Origin: an uncultured Oscillospiraceae bacterium
GTDB taxonomy: Bacteria; Bacillota; Clostridia; Oscillospirales; Oscillospiraceae
Direction: 5' to 3'
Assembly: GCA_944387205.1 (NCBI GenBank)
Contig: CALXDZ010000009.1
Coordinates: 1-40,615, forward strand
DNA length: 40,615 nt
Shown: positions 7,937 through 17,285 of the stretch, piece after piece
Layout of the letters: every line of letters starts with the position of its first letter
Numbering within the stretch: the first letter of the stretch is position 1
Translations under genes and position numbers: made by a program
The notes under the pieces: model-generated
Seen by the model: only the letters and a program-made list of their open reading frames with translations
Told to the model about the DNA's origin: nothing
Database searches by the model: none

Positions 7937-9685
7937 CTACACCTCTCTGGGCGGTGCGGGCGGCATCTCCCAGGCCTGATGGTCCGTGTGGAGCAGATGA
8001 TGGGACTTGGGTCCCAGAGGCTTTTCCAGGAATTCCCGGTACAGGGCCAACACGTCGGGATTCTCGTGAGAGAAGCGGATGGGGGCCTTGGCGTCCAGCT
8101 CCCAGAGAAGATCGCTCCGGGCCGAGGCCAGCTCCTGACCGTCGTGGATGGGCTGTCCGCCGCCGCCGGCGCAGCCGCCGGGACAGGCCATGACCTCCAC
8201 AAAGTCGTACTGGACCGTACCTGCGTCCACGGCCTCCATCAGGCGGCGGGTGTTGCCCAGGCCGCTGACCACTGCCACCCGGACCTCACCGGCGCCGGGA
8301 ATGGTGAACACGGCCTCCTTCCAGGGCTGATTGCCCCGGACGGCCCGGAAGGCGTCCGGATCGGGGTTGGAGCCGGTGACCAGCCAGTAGGCGCTGCGCA
8401 ATGCCGCGTCCATAACGCCGCCGGTGGCGCCGAAGACCACCGCCGCGCCGGTGCCGGTGCCCAGGGGGCTGTCGAAGGGCTCCTCCCCCAGGTCCTGAGG
8501 CAGGATATGGTCGCTGCGCAGCAGCCGGGTCATCTCCCGGGTGGTCAGCACCACGTCCACATCCGGGTCGCCGCAGGCGTCGGTCATGGTGGGCAGGGCA
8601 CACTCGCTCTTTTTGGAGATGCAGGGCATAATGGACACCACAAACAGCTTGTGGGGGTCTACGCCGATGCGCTGGGCGAAGTAGCTCTTGGCCACCGCGC
8701 CGAACATCTGCTGGGGGGACTTGGCGGTGGACAGGCAGTCGGTGTAGGCGGGGAACTGGGACTTCATGAACCGGACCCAGCCGGGGCAGCAGGAGGTGAA
8801 CATGGGCCAGCGGTAGCGGTTGCGGTGGGTGAAGCGCTCCAGGAATTCGCTGCCCTCCTCCATGATGGTCAGATCGGCGGTGAAGTTGGTGTCGAAGATG
8901 TAGTCAAAGCCAATGCGCCGCAGACCGGCCACCATGCGCTCCGGCGTGGCGAAGGCCGGGTCCAGCCCGAAAGCCTCCGCCCAGGCCACCCGCACGGCGG
9001 GGGCCACCTGGACCACGGTGGTGATCTCCGGGTCCGCCAGGGCGTCCAGCACGGCGCCGGTGTCGTCCCGGGCGGTGAGAGCGCCGGTGGGGCAGTGGGT
9101 CACGCACTGGCCGCAGAAGGAGCAGTCAGAGTTCATCAGCGTCCGGTTGTAGGACACGTCCACGGTGGTGCGGGAGCCGGTGCCTGCCACGTCCCAGATG
9201 CCCAGACTCTGGACTTTGTCGCAGATCTGGACGCAGCGCATGCACTTGATGCACTTGCTCTCCTGGCGGATCAGGGGGGTGGAGAAGTCCGAGTAGCCCC
9301 GGGGCGTCTGCCGGTGATAGGGCTGGTGGTGGATGTTCAGGTCGTTGGCCAGGGCCTGCAAGGAGCAGTTTCCGCTGCGGACGCAGGCGGTGCAGTTGCC
9401 GTCGTGCTGGCTGAGGATCAGCTTCAGGTTGGTCTTGCGGGCCCGGCGGACCCGGGGACTGTTGGTGTGGACCACCATACCCTCTGTCACCTGGTTGTCG
9501 CAGGCGGGCACCAGCCGGTCGATGCCCTCCACCTCCACCACGCACACCCGGCAGGCGGCGATCTCGTTGATGTCCTTGAGGAAGCACAGGTGGGGGACGG
9601 GGATGCCGGCCCGCTCGGCGGCCTCCATAATGGTGGTGCCCTCAGGCACCTGAATGGATTTGCGGTCAATCGTCACAGTTACCAT
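7937..9685 (-). CDS. hydA: [FeFe] hydrogenase catalytic subunit (group A, HydA-type)
   Basis: 582 residues with a full complement of cofactor ligands. A plant-type [2Fe-2S] domain has C34, C45, C48, C62; a His-ligated [4Fe-4S] site has H94, C98, C101, C107; a two-cluster ferredoxin domain has C145/148/151/155 and C188/191/194/198. H-cluster motifs are L1 TSCCPGW (297-303), L2 MPCISKKSE (353-361) and L3 MACPGGCAGGGGQP (499-512). It reversibly makes or oxidises H2 in the cytoplasm. The start ATG overlaps the stop of the upstream flavoprotein gene (ATGGTAA), indicating translational coupling and a physical partnership. With a GltD-like partner it matches the arrangement described as group A2 (glutamate-synthase-like associated) of the [FeFe] classification. 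No maturases (HydE, F, G) are in the window. Confidence 0.93.
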   Translation of the reverse strand: MVTVTIDRKSIQVPEGTTIMEAAERAGIPVPHLCFLKDINEIAACRVCVVEVEGIDRLVPACDNQVTEGMVVHTNSPRVRRARKTNLKLILSQHDGNCTACVRSGNCSLQALANDLNIHHQPYHRQTPRGYSDFSTPLIRQESKCIKCMRCVQICDKVQSLGIWDVAGTGSRTTVDVSYNRTLMNSDCSFCGQCVTHCPTGALTARDDTGAVLDALADPEITTVVQVAPAVRVAWAEAFGLDPAFATPERMVAGLRRIGFDYIFDTNFTADLTIMEEGSEFLERFTHRNRYRWPMFTSCCPGWVRFMKSQFPAYTDCLSTAKSPQQMFGAVAKSYFAQRIGVDPHKLFVVSIMPCISKKSECALPTMTDACGDPDVDVVLTTREMTRLLRSDHILPQDLGEEPFDSPLGTGTGAAVVFGATGGVMDAALRSAYWLVTGSNPDPDAFRAVRGNQPWKEAVFTIPGAGEVRVAVVSGLGNTRRLMEAVDAGTVQYDFVEVMACPGGCAGGGGQPIHDGQELASARSDLLWELDAKAPIRFSHENPDVLALYREFLEKPLGPKSHHLLHTDHQAWEMPPAPPREV

Positions 9686-11517
9686 TTTTCCACACGTCCT
9701 CCCTTAAAGACTCCATAGCCGAAGTGGTCGCACCGCAGGCAGCGAGAGGACTCCTGCATGGCCTCCTCCAAGGTCATGCCGCACTCGATGCACTGGAAGT
9801 CCCGCTTGCGCTCGGCGGCGTCCCGTTCGGTGGTGTTGACCCGGCCGTGGGGCACCATGTCGGAAAAGCGGGGCGGGGGCACCTGAACATCGGACTCAAT
9901 GGCATGATGGAAGCCCAGGTATTCGTCGATGTTGGCGGCAGCCACCTTGCCCGCAGCGATGGCCCGAATGACGGTAGCAGGGCCGGTGACGCAGTCGCCG
10001 CCCGCGAACGCGGCCTGCAGCGCCGTCAGACGGCTGCGGGACTCGGCGAGAATGGCGCCGCCTCGCTGGACCTTCACGCCGGACTGCTGGAAGCCGTGGG
10101 ACTCGATGCCCTGGCCGATGGCCACGATGATGAGGTCCGCGGCCAGGCGAACCTGGGGTACGTCCGCTGTGTGGGGCGCCGGACGTCCGGCGCTGTCAAA
10201 GGGCCCAATGATCTGGGGCTGGGTCCACAGGGCCACGGCCCGGCCCTCCTCATCGGCTTCGATGCGCACGGGGGCCTGGAGGGTCAGCAGCTCAGCACCC
10301 TCGGCTTCAGCGCCCTCCACCTCCTCGGGCAGGGCGGTCATATCCTCCTTGCGGCGACGGTAGACGCAGAACACCCGGTCGGCGCCCAGGCGGATGGCGC
10401 TGCGGGTCACGTCCATGGCCACGTTGCCGCCGCCGATGACCACCACCCGCTTGCCGGTGAAGTCGGGCAGATCCCCGTCGCCGATGCCTCGGAGCAGCTC
10501 CACGGCGGACATGACGCCCTGGCTGTTTTCGCCCTCGATGCCGGTCTTTTTGTCCGTGTGGGCGCCGATGGCCAGATACAGACAGTCATAGCGGGATTTG
10601 AGCTCTTCAAAGGTGATATCCGTGCCCACATCCACGTCAGTGTGGACCTCAATGCCCAGGGACAAAATAGAGGCGATCTCCGCGTCCAGCTTGGTCCGGG
10701 GCAGGCGGTAGTCGGGGATACCGTAGCGCAGCATACCGCCCAGCTGACGGCGCTTTTCATAGACCGTCACCTTGTGACCCATGAGGGACAGGTAGTAGGC
10801 CGCCGACAGGCCGCCGGGGCCGCCGCCCACCACAGCCACGGTCTTGCCGGTGGGCTGGGCGCAGGGAGGATTGGGCACGTCGCCGGCGTTGTCCACGGCG
10901 AAGCGCTTGAGGGCCCGGACATTGACGGCGTCGTCCACCATCCGCCGCCGACACCGAGCCTCGCAGGGATGCTCGCAGATGTAGGCGCAGGTGGTGGGGA
11001 AGGGGTTGTCCTTGCGGATGAGCTTTACCGCGTCGGCATAGCGGCCCTCACTGACCAGGGCAATGTAGCCGGGGATATCCACCCCGGCGGGGCACAGGGC
11101 CACGCAGGGCACCGGATTCTTCAGACTGCCCAGGCAGCGGTGGCGGAGGATGTGCTCCTCATAATCGTCCCGGAAGCCTCGAACACCCATCAGCACCAGC
11201 CGGGCGGCCTGGATACCGATGGCGCAGTCAGCGGTGTCTACAATGGTCTCGGCGGTGCGCTCGATGAGCTCCACCGTCTCCATCGTGGCCTCGCCGTCCA
11301 GCACGTCCTGAAGCAGCTGAGAGAGCTGCCCCAGGCCAATGCGGCAGGGAACGCATTTGCCGCAGGTCTGGGCGTGACAGAGGTTGAGAAAGTTCCAGGC
11401 CATATCAATGGGACAAAGGCCCGGAGGGCTGGAGGCAATGCGACGCTCCACATCCCGGTAGAGCTGATCTACCACGGTCTGGGAGCGGCTGGGGGTCTGG
11501 ATGTCTAGTCTGCTCAA
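9679..11517 (-). CDS. NuoF-tail/GltD-like FAD-dependent oxidoreductase, hydrogenase partner
   Basis: 612 residues from the TTG. Residues about 30-105 match the C-terminal [4Fe-4S] domain of NuoF/HydB (CGKCVPCRIG, C52/55/58, with C98). The NuoF FMN/NAD domain is missing. Then comes a GltD-type module: an N-terminal Cys-rich Fe-S helical domain (CPAGVDIPGYI to CEHPCEARC), a FAD site VAVVGGGPGGL (about 227-237), a pyridine-nucleotide site VVVIGGGNVAMD (about 358-369), and AGGDCVTGPATVIRAIAAGK near the end. A last cysteine cluster reads CIECGMTLEEAM-CLRC. It likely passes electrons between NAD(P)H and hydrogenase clusters. Start: GTG at 11526 overlaps the AAAAGGAG site, so TTG 11517, 8 nt beyond it, is preferred. 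The gene overlaps hydA by 7 nt. Confidence 0.85.
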   Translation of the reverse strand: MSRLDIQTPSRSQTVVDQLYRDVERRIASSPPGLCPIDMAWNFLNLCHAQTCGKCVPCRIGLGQLSQLLQDVLDGEATMETVELIERTAETIVDTADCAIGIQAARLVLMGVRGFRDDYEEHILRHRCLGSLKNPVPCVALCPAGVDIPGYIALVSEGRYADAVKLIRKDNPFPTTCAYICEHPCEARCRRRMVDDAVNVRALKRFAVDNAGDVPNPPCAQPTGKTVAVVGGGPGGLSAAYYLSLMGHKVTVYEKRRQLGGMLRYGIPDYRLPRTKLDAEIASILSLGIEVHTDVDVGTDITFEELKSRYDCLYLAIGAHTDKKTGIEGENSQGVMSAVELLRGIGDGDLPDFTGKRVVVIGGGNVAMDVTRSAIRLGADRVFCVYRRRKEDMTALPEEVEGAEAEGAELLTLQAPVRIEADEEGRAVALWTQPQIIGPFDSAGRPAPHTADVPQVRLAADLIIVAIGQGIESHGFQQSGVKVQRGGAILAESRSRLTALQAAFAGGDCVTGPATVIRAIAAGKVAAANIDEYLGFHHAIESDVQVPPPRFSDMVPHGRVNTTERDAAERKRDFQCIECGMTLEEAMQESSRCLRCDHFGYGVFKGGRVEKW

Positions 11518-11639
11518 TGCGCTCACTCCTTTTCATCCTGCCGCTCTGTCCGATAACCCGGTGAACGGCGCAGTAGAGGGAAAAGACAGGGTAATGTCTC
11601 ATTGGTTAAAGACCATTTTGTCGGCATTGGGGGGAAATG

Positions 11640-11668
11640 TCTATAGGTTAGCTTTTCCTCACTCTAAA
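11640..11668 (-). promoter_or_regulatory. Candidate promoter of the hydrogenase operon
   Basis: On the minus strand TTTAGA (11663-11668), a 17-nt spacer and TATAGA (11640-11645). Both boxes match consensus at four of six positions. Two partly complementary segments around 11648-11695 could fold over it. No Rex-type TTGTGAA-TTCACAA palindrome is seen. Confidence 0.4.
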
Positions 11669-11758
11669 AAACGGGGAAATAGCTAAAAGTGAGGGGAAGA
11701 TTTTGCATATTTCGCACAGAGAGGACATTTGTATGCAGCAGAAAATCAGTGGCGGGCA

Positions 11759-11787
11759 AAAAAGCCCCCGCCGATGTCCGGCGGGGG
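11759..11787 (-). terminator. Intrinsic terminator after cytidine deaminase
   Basis: Minus-strand stem of nine G/C pairs (11779-11787 with 11765-11773), a 5-nt loop, then C and six T. It ends the deacetylase-cdd transcript. Confidence 0.9.
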
Positions 11788-11805
11788 AAAAGAGAAAGCG
11801 AAAAA

Positions 11806-12201
11806 TTATTTGGGCAGCCAGGTGTTGTCAAAGCCGTAGGGCAGCAGTTCCTTCAATGCAAAGGTCCTGGATTCCCCGGCACGGTTCAGACAGATGATCT
11901 CTATGTCCGGAGCAAATTCCTGGAGTACCTGGCGGCACACGCCGCAGGGCACGCAGAAGTCCTCGCTGCGGCCGGCCACGGCGATGCGGACAAAGTCCCG
12001 GTGGCCCTCACTGACGGCCTTGCCCACGGCCACCCGCTCCGCGCAGATGGTGGGGGAATAGCCGGCGTTTTCTATGTTGCAGCCGGTAAATACAGACCCG
12101 TCGCTGCACTCCAGTGCGGCGCCCACGGGGAAGTGGGAGTAGGGGCAGTAGGCCCGGTCCAGCATGGCCATGGCAGCGGTGCAGAGTTCCTCCTTTGTCA
12201 T
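11806..12201 (-). CDS. cdd: Cytidine deaminase
   Basis: 131 residues, normal length for the homotetrameric bacterial enzyme. The zinc site is complete: CNIENAGYSPTICAER holds the C-A-E catalytic motif, and PCGVCRQVLQEF supplies the P-C-x-x-C pair. It deaminates cytidine and deoxycytidine to the uridines in pyrimidine salvage, in the cytoplasm. Start: ATG 12201 has AAAGGAGG nine nt upstream; a TTG at 12219 would put that site inside the coding region. It lies 24 nt after the polysaccharide deacetylase gene and ends at a strong terminator, so the two are probably cotranscribed although functionally unrelated. Confidence 0.95.
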   Translation of the reverse strand: MTKEELCTAAMAMLDRAYCPYSHFPVGAALECSDGSVFTGCNIENAGYSPTICAERVAVGKAVSEGHRDFVRIAVAGRSEDFCVPCGVCRQVLQEFAPDIEIICLNRAGESRTFALKELLPYGFDNTWLPK

Positions 12202-12225
12202 GTCCAGCCCTCCTTTCAAAAAACA

Positions 12226-13476
12226 TCAGTTGGTGGTACTCTTGGGCGTCCAGCGAACCTCCCGCTGGGGCCGCACGTCCAGGTCAATGATGTCCCGGGC
12301 GTCGTAGAACTGGCTGTACCAGCCCAGCACCTTGTCGGTGCCTCGAAGGGTGGTGCCGTCAGGATGGAGCCGGTCGCAGATGACGGCGGAGATGTCCTTC
12401 TTGATATAGCTGAAGCTGTTGATGCCAACGGAGCAGAAGATGCGGAAGCCCTGGCTCTGGAGATAACGGAAGATGGGGCCGGTCTTCTGCCAGTCGTCTC
12501 CGTCGGGCCGCTCACCGTGGGGATAAAACAGTACGTTGGTGGGCCCCACCAGGCTGCCCACCTCGTCGGCCCAGCGCTGGGTATCGGCCTGGATGGTCTC
12601 CAGGCTCTTGCTGCCGCCCAGGCGGATGTGGCCCCAGGTATGGCTGCCGAAGGTCCAGCCGGTGCGCTTGAGCTCGGCGATGATGGGCTTGACGGCCTCC
12701 CGTTCCTTCTGCCGGTTGGCCTCCTGCTCGTCGGTCCAGCTCTTGGTGTCCGTCTGGGTCCGGTAGCCCAGGATGCCTTCATAGCCGGTGAGGCTCAGGC
12801 AGCCCTTGGCACCGAAGGGGGAGAAGTCCGGGTGCTCCTCCACGAATTTGTCCAGAATAGGGATGGCATCCAAATCCCGGGATACCACGTCGTTGCCTTG
12901 AGGATCCTTGCCGTAGGAGGCAATCTTGCCGTCGTCCCCAATGATCAGCTTCCAGGCAAAGCCATTGGAGAGCATATATTCATAGTAGTTGGTGTCATCA
13001 AAGGAGAGGATCAGGGGCTTTTTCCCCTCCGGCAGGTACAGCGTATTGCGGACCATTTTGGCATTGCCGTTTTCGTCGGTGGTCTCGCTCCACACGTCGG
13101 CGATGTCTACCAGGATATAGCCCCGGTCGTAGACGCTCTGGAGAATCTTCTTGTACTCGTCTGCCGTGACCATGTAGTCGTCAATGCCGTTGGCTTCGGC
13201 GTCTCCGTCAAAGGCCAGCTCCGGGTAGGCCACTACCGGGTGGAAGAAGAGGTGTTCCACAATACCGTCATAGGGCACATAAGTTACGCCGTCCACCGAC
13301 CCGCCCTCCGGCTCCACCGTGGGATCGGAGATGGTATAGGGCTCCGGCTGAGAGGATTGTTCCTCCTGAGAGGAAGCGTCTGGATCGGCAGAGGAGCCGT
13401 CGGCAGAAGTCCCGCCGCAGGCAGACAGGGCGAGAACCAGAAACAGTGCCATTAGGGGCAGCAACAACTTTCGCAT
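12226..13476 (-). CDS. Polysaccharide deacetylase (NodB family) lipoprotein
   Basis: 416 residues. MRKLLLPLMALFLVLALSAC is a lipoprotein signal peptide with lipidated Cys 20, followed by an acidic Ser-rich linker (about 21-60). The NodB fold shows ILSFDD (156-161, catalytic Asp and metal Asp) and SHTWGH (278-283, the H-x-x-x-H metal pair). These enzymes remove acetyl groups from peptidoglycan or other N-acetylated glycans at the cell surface. A long spacer between motifs 1 and 2 makes it larger than the core domain and resembles clostridial members of unknown substrate. Start ATG 13476 follows AAAGGACC. The promoter and two tandem GACAAGAAA repeats lie just upstream. Confidence 0.9.
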   Translation of the reverse strand: MRKLLLPLMALFLVLALSACGGTSADGSSADPDASSQEEQSSQPEPYTISDPTVEPEGGSVDGVTYVPYDGIVEHLFFHPVVAYPELAFDGDAEANGIDDYMVTADEYKKILQSVYDRGYILVDIADVWSETTDENGNAKMVRNTLYLPEGKKPLILSFDDTNYYEYMLSNGFAWKLIIGDDGKIASYGKDPQGNDVVSRDLDAIPILDKFVEEHPDFSPFGAKGCLSLTGYEGILGYRTQTDTKSWTDEQEANRQKEREAVKPIIAELKRTGWTFGSHTWGHIRLGGSKSLETIQADTQRWADEVGSLVGPTNVLFYPHGERPDGDDWQKTGPIFRYLQSQGFRIFCSVGINSFSYIKKDISAVICDRLHPDGTTLRGTDKVLGWYSQFYDARDIIDLDVRPQREVRWTPKSTTN

Positions 13477-13516
13477 GACAAAAGGTCCTTTCTTGTCGTT
13501 TCTTGTCGTGTGGCTC

Positions 13517-13525
13517 ATTATACCA
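13517..13525 (-). promoter_or_regulatory. Extended -10 promoter of the deacetylase gene
   Basis: Minus-strand TGGTATAAT is a consensus extended -10. No good -35 is present at 17 nt, as is usual for this promoter class. The leader is about 35 nt and holds two head-to-tail copies of GACAAGAAA, the second merging into the ribosome site. Confidence 0.6.
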
Positions 13526-13570
13526 AAGCCAGAGGGAAAATACACAACAAAACGGTGACAAGTTGGAAAA

Positions 13571-13608
13571 GAAAAAATGCCGCGCCGCCCAACTGGGAGC
13601 GACGCGGC
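13571..13608 (-). terminator. Intrinsic terminator of the MarR-ABC operon
   Basis: Minus-strand hairpin pairing 13599-13608 with 13579-13588 (one mismatch, C-A), followed by ATTTTTTC. It lies 20 nt after the stop of the second ABC gene. Confidence 0.8.
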
Positions 13609-13627
13609 AAAAGAGAGGGGACTTATG

Positions 13628-15529
13628 TCAGGACAGCTCCGCCTGGCCGGTGTAGAGCTGATAGTAGCGCCCATGCTGGGCGAGCAGGTCCTCGTGGTCG
13701 CCCCGCTCGATGATCTCGCCCTGCTCCAGCACCATGATGGCCTTGGCGTTGCGGACAGTGGAGAGACGGTGAGCGATGACGAACACCGTACGGCCGGCCA
13801 TCAGGTGGTCCATGCCCTGCTCGATGAGCTTTTCGGTGTGGGTATCGATGGAGGAGGTGGCCTCATCCAGAATCAACACCGGCGGGTTGGAGATAGCTGC
13901 CCGGGCGATGTTCAACAGCTGCCGCTCGCCCTGGCTCAGGTTGCCGCCGTCGTCGGTGAGCATGGTGTCGTAGCCCTGGGGCAGATGGCGGATAAAGGCG
14001 TCTGCGTTGGCCAGCTTGGCCGCGGCCACCACTTCCTCGTCGGTGGCGTCCAGACGGCCGTAGCGGATATTGTCCGCCACAGTGCCGGTGAAGAGGTGGG
14101 TGTCCTGGAGCACCACGCCCAGGGAGGCCCGCAGGGAGTCCTTGGAGATGTCCCGTACATCGATGCCGTCGTAGGTGATGGTGCCGGACTGGATCTCGTA
14201 GAAGCGGTTGATGAGGCTGGTGATGGTGGTCTTACCAGCACCGGTGGAGCCGACAAAGGCGATCTTCTGACCGGGCTTGGCAAAGAGGGAGATGTCGTGG
14301 AGGATGGTCTTGCGCTCGTCGTAGCCAAACACCACGTGGTCGAAGCGCACATCGCCCCGGACAGGGACCAGAGTGCCGTCGGGCTTTTTCCAAGCCCAGG
14401 CGCCGGTGTCCATCTCTGTCTCTTTCAAAGAGCCGTCTTTCTGCAGCTGGGTGCGGACCAGCTTGACCTTGCCTGCGTCGATCTCCGGCTGGGCCTCCAT
14501 CACGTCGAACACCCGCTCAGCGCCGGCAACGGCAGCCAGGATGGTGTTCACCTGCTGGGAGATTTGAGTAATGGGCTGGCTGACCTGCCGGGTATACTGC
14601 AGGAAAGCGCCCAGGTCACCCAGCTGGAAGCTGCCGCCGCCGATGGCCAGCATGGCGCCCACGCAGCAGGTGATGGCGTAGTTGATATAGCTCAGGTTGC
14701 CCATGGCAGGCATCATGGCGCCGGCATAGGCCTGGGCCCGGGTGGCTGCCTGGCGGTACTCCTCATTGAGGCCGTAAAAGCCCTCCTTGGCCGCCGCCTC
14801 GTGGTTGAAGACCTTGATAACCTTTTGGCCCTCGATCATCTCCTCAATATAGCCGTTGACGGCGCCGATGGCCGCCTGCTGGGCGGCGAAGTACCGCCGG
14901 GACCGGCTGCCGATGCTCTTGACCACCAGCAGCATCACCACCAGCATGCCAAAGGTGATGAGGGTCAGCAGGGGACTAAGCACCAGCATCATGATGATGG
15001 TACCGGCAAAGTTCAGCGAGCAGGAGATCAGGCTGCCGAAGCTGTTGTTGAGGGCTTCGGAGATGGTCTCGATATCGTTGGTATAGCGGCTCATCAGCTC
15101 GCCGTGGGTGTGGGTGTCAAAGTACTTCAGGGGCAGCTGCTGCATCCGGTCAAAGAGGTCGGAGCGGATGCGGGCCACAGTGTTTTGAGATACATGGACC
15201 ATGATGCGGGCGTAGCCAAAGGTGCACACAGCGCCCACCACATACACGCAGCCCATGAAAAAGAGCATTTTGGCCAAGCCGGCAAAGTCGCCGGGGAGGA
15301 TATAGTCGTTGATGAGGGGCTTGATGAGGTAGGACCCGCCTACGGTGCACACGGAGCTGATGACCAGCAGCACCGCCACCAGGCACAAGGCGGCCTTATA
15401 GCGGCCCAGGTAGTGCATCAGCTTGCCCAGAGTGCCCCGGAGATCCTTGGGTTTTTGATAGCCGTGGCGGCCGGGACCGCCGCCGGGGCCGCCGCCGGGG
15501 CCCATGGGACGTTCGTTTTGCTTAGCCAC
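13628..15529 (-). CDS. ABC exporter half-transporter, catalytic (consensus) NBD
   Basis: 633 residues. Six membrane helices cover about 45-330 and a nucleotide-binding domain about 395-625. Walker A GSTGAGKT (427-434), a signature written LSQGE (531-535) and Walker B VLILDEATSS with catalytic Glu 556 are intact. The N-terminus is a Gly/Pro-rich cytoplasmic segment (GPGGGPGGGPG). A longer than usual linker at about 350-392 separates the two domains. With the adjacent half-transporter, whose catalytic Glu is Asp, it fits a heterodimeric type IV exporter of the BmrCD/TM287-288/LmrCD kind, usually multidrug or lipid-like export. GTG start 15529, AAGGAG nine nt upstream; overlaps the previous gene by 8 nt. 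Confidence 0.9.
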   Translation of the reverse strand: MAKQNERPMGPGGGPGGGPGRHGYQKPKDLRGTLGKLMHYLGRYKAALCLVAVLLVISSVCTVGGSYLIKPLINDYILPGDFAGLAKMLFFMGCVYVVGAVCTFGYARIMVHVSQNTVARIRSDLFDRMQQLPLKYFDTHTHGELMSRYTNDIETISEALNNSFGSLISCSLNFAGTIIMMLVLSPLLTLITFGMLVVMLLVVKSIGSRSRRYFAAQQAAIGAVNGYIEEMIEGQKVIKVFNHEAAAKEGFYGLNEEYRQAATRAQAYAGAMMPAMGNLSYINYAITCCVGAMLAIGGGSFQLGDLGAFLQYTRQVSQPITQISQQVNTILAAVAGAERVFDVMEAQPEIDAGKVKLVRTQLQKDGSLKETEMDTGAWAWKKPDGTLVPVRGDVRFDHVVFGYDERKTILHDISLFAKPGQKIAFVGSTGAGKTTITSLINRFYEIQSGTITYDGIDVRDISKDSLRASLGVVLQDTHLFTGTVADNIRYGRLDATDEEVVAAAKLANADAFIRHLPQGYDTMLTDDGGNLSQGERQLLNIARAAISNPPVLILDEATSSIDTHTEKLIEQGMDHLMAGRTVFVIAHRLSTVRNAKAIMVLEQGEIIERGDHEDLLAQHGRYYQLYTGQAELS

Positions 15530-17285
15530 CGATGCTCACTCCTTCCTGCTGGGACTGATAGATCTCGTGGTACATTTCGCAGTGCTCCATCAGCTCCTGA
15601 TGGGTGCCCTGGGCGATGATCCGGCCCCGGTCCATGACCAGGATCAGATCCGCCTCGCAGATGGAGGTCACCCGCTGGGCGATGATGATCTTGGTGGTAT
15701 CTTTGAGTTCATTGGCAAAGGCCTGACGGATTTTGGCGTCGGTGGCGGTGTCCACGGCGGAGGTGGAGTCGTCCAGGATCAGTACCTTGGGCTGCTTCAA
15801 AATAGCTCGGGCAATGCAAAGACGCTGCTTCTGGCCGCCGGAGACATTGACGCCGCCCTGCCCCAGGTCGGTGTCCAGACCGTCAGGCATGCGCTCCAGA
15901 AATTCGTCGGCGCAGGCGGCCCGGCAGGCCTCCCACAGCTGCTCCTCCGTGGCATTGGGGTTGCCCCAGAGGAGGTTTTCCCGAATGGTGCCGGAGAAGA
16001 GAGTATTCTTCTGCAGCACCACGCTCACCGCGTCCCGCAGATGCTCCATGGTGTAGTCCTTCACCGGGCGGCCGCCTACCTCAACGGTGCCCTCGGTGGC
16101 CTCGTATAGCCGGGGGATCAGGGACACCAGGGTGGTCTTGGCGCTGCCGGTGCCGCCCAGGATGCCTACGGTCTGGCCCGAGGCGATGTGGAGGTCCACG
16201 TCCTCCAGGATCCACTCAGGGCTGGAGAGGTCATACTTGAAGGAGACGTGATCGAAGTCGATGGCGCCGTTTTTCACCTCCGCGGGGACCATGCGGCCCT
16301 CCTGGTCAGGCTCGCTCTTGGCCTCGGCGTCGGTGATGGCGGGGCGCTCGCTGAGCACCTCCACGATCCGGCGGGCGCAGGCCACGGACCGGCTCATCAT
16401 CATGAACATCATGGACACCATCATCAGCGACATCATGATCTGGGTGATATAGGTGAAGTAGGTCAGCAGCTTGCCGGCCTCCAGAGTCCCGGCATAGACC
16501 ATCTGGCCGCCGAACCACATGACGGCGATGATGGTGCCGTAGACGATGAGCATCATCACGGGCATATTGATGACCACCATGCCGAAGGCCTTCTGGGAGG
16601 TATTCTTCAGATCCAGGTTGCGCTTGGCGAACTTCTCCCGCTCATGGTCCTCCCGGACGAAGGACTTCACCACCCGGATGCCCGTCAGATTCTCCTGGAC
16701 CACCAGGTTCAGGGCGTCGGTCTTTTCCTGCAGGGAGCGGAACAGGGGGCTCGCCTTGCTCAGAATCAGAGCCACCGCAATGATCAGCAGGGGCAGGGCA
16801 ACCAAAAAGACGTTGCTGAGCTTGTAGCTGATGGTAACGGAGAGAAACAGGGCTGAAACCAGCATTACCGGAGCCCGGACCAGCAGCCGCATGCCCATCA
16901 TCAGCGTCAGCTGCATGCTGTTGACATCACTGGTGAGACGGGTCACCAGGGAGGCGGTGGAGAACTTCTCAATGTTGGAGAAGGCGTAGTCTTGGATATG
17001 CTCGTACTGGGCCGAGCGAAGATTGGCGCCGAAGCCCTGGCCCGCAATAGACGAGCAGGCGGCGGAGGACAGACCCATCGCCAGGGATACCATGGCCATG
17101 ATGACCATCTGGATGCCCTTGCGCAGGATATAGTCCTGGTCGGCGTTGGCGATGCCGATGTCCACGATATCGCTCATGACCAGCGGGATCAGCAGTTCAA
17201 AGATCGCCTCTGCGGCGCTGCACAGCACCCCCAGGGCGATCCACTTGCCGTACGGCCTGGCATGAGGCCAAAGTTTTTTCAGCAT
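15522..17285 (-). CDS. ABC exporter half-transporter, degenerate NBD
   Basis: 587 residues, six membrane helices (about 15-300) and an NBD. Walker A is GGTGSAKT (377-384, Ala for the sixth-position Gly), the signature is VSGGQ (481-485) and Walker B is LILDDS with Asp 506 where the catalytic Glu should be. A Glu-to-Asp change in one partner marks the non-hydrolysing site of heterodimeric exporters, so this gene and the next almost surely make one transporter. Start ATG 17285 has GAGGAGG upstream and overlaps the MarR stop by 7 nt (ATGCTGA). Its expression is expected to be induced when MarR leaves the operator at 17745-17781. Substrate unknown. Confidence 0.9.
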   Translation of the reverse strand: MLKKLWPHARPYGKWIALGVLCSAAEAIFELLIPLVMSDIVDIGIANADQDYILRKGIQMVIMAMVSLAMGLSSAACSSIAGQGFGANLRSAQYEHIQDYAFSNIEKFSTASLVTRLTSDVNSMQLTLMMGMRLLVRAPVMLVSALFLSVTISYKLSNVFLVALPLLIIAVALILSKASPLFRSLQEKTDALNLVVQENLTGIRVVKSFVREDHEREKFAKRNLDLKNTSQKAFGMVVINMPVMMLIVYGTIIAVMWFGGQMVYAGTLEAGKLLTYFTYITQIMMSLMMVSMMFMMMSRSVACARRIVEVLSERPAITDAEAKSEPDQEGRMVPAEVKNGAIDFDHVSFKYDLSSPEWILEDVDLHIASGQTVGILGGTGSAKTTLVSLIPRLYEATEGTVEVGGRPVKDYTMEHLRDAVSVVLQKNTLFSGTIRENLLWGNPNATEEQLWEACRAACADEFLERMPDGLDTDLGQGGVNVSGGQKQRLCIARAILKQPKVLILDDSTSAVDTATDAKIRQAFANELKDTTKIIIAQRVTSICEADLILVMDRGRIIAQGTHQELMEHCEMYHEIYQSQQEGVSIGG

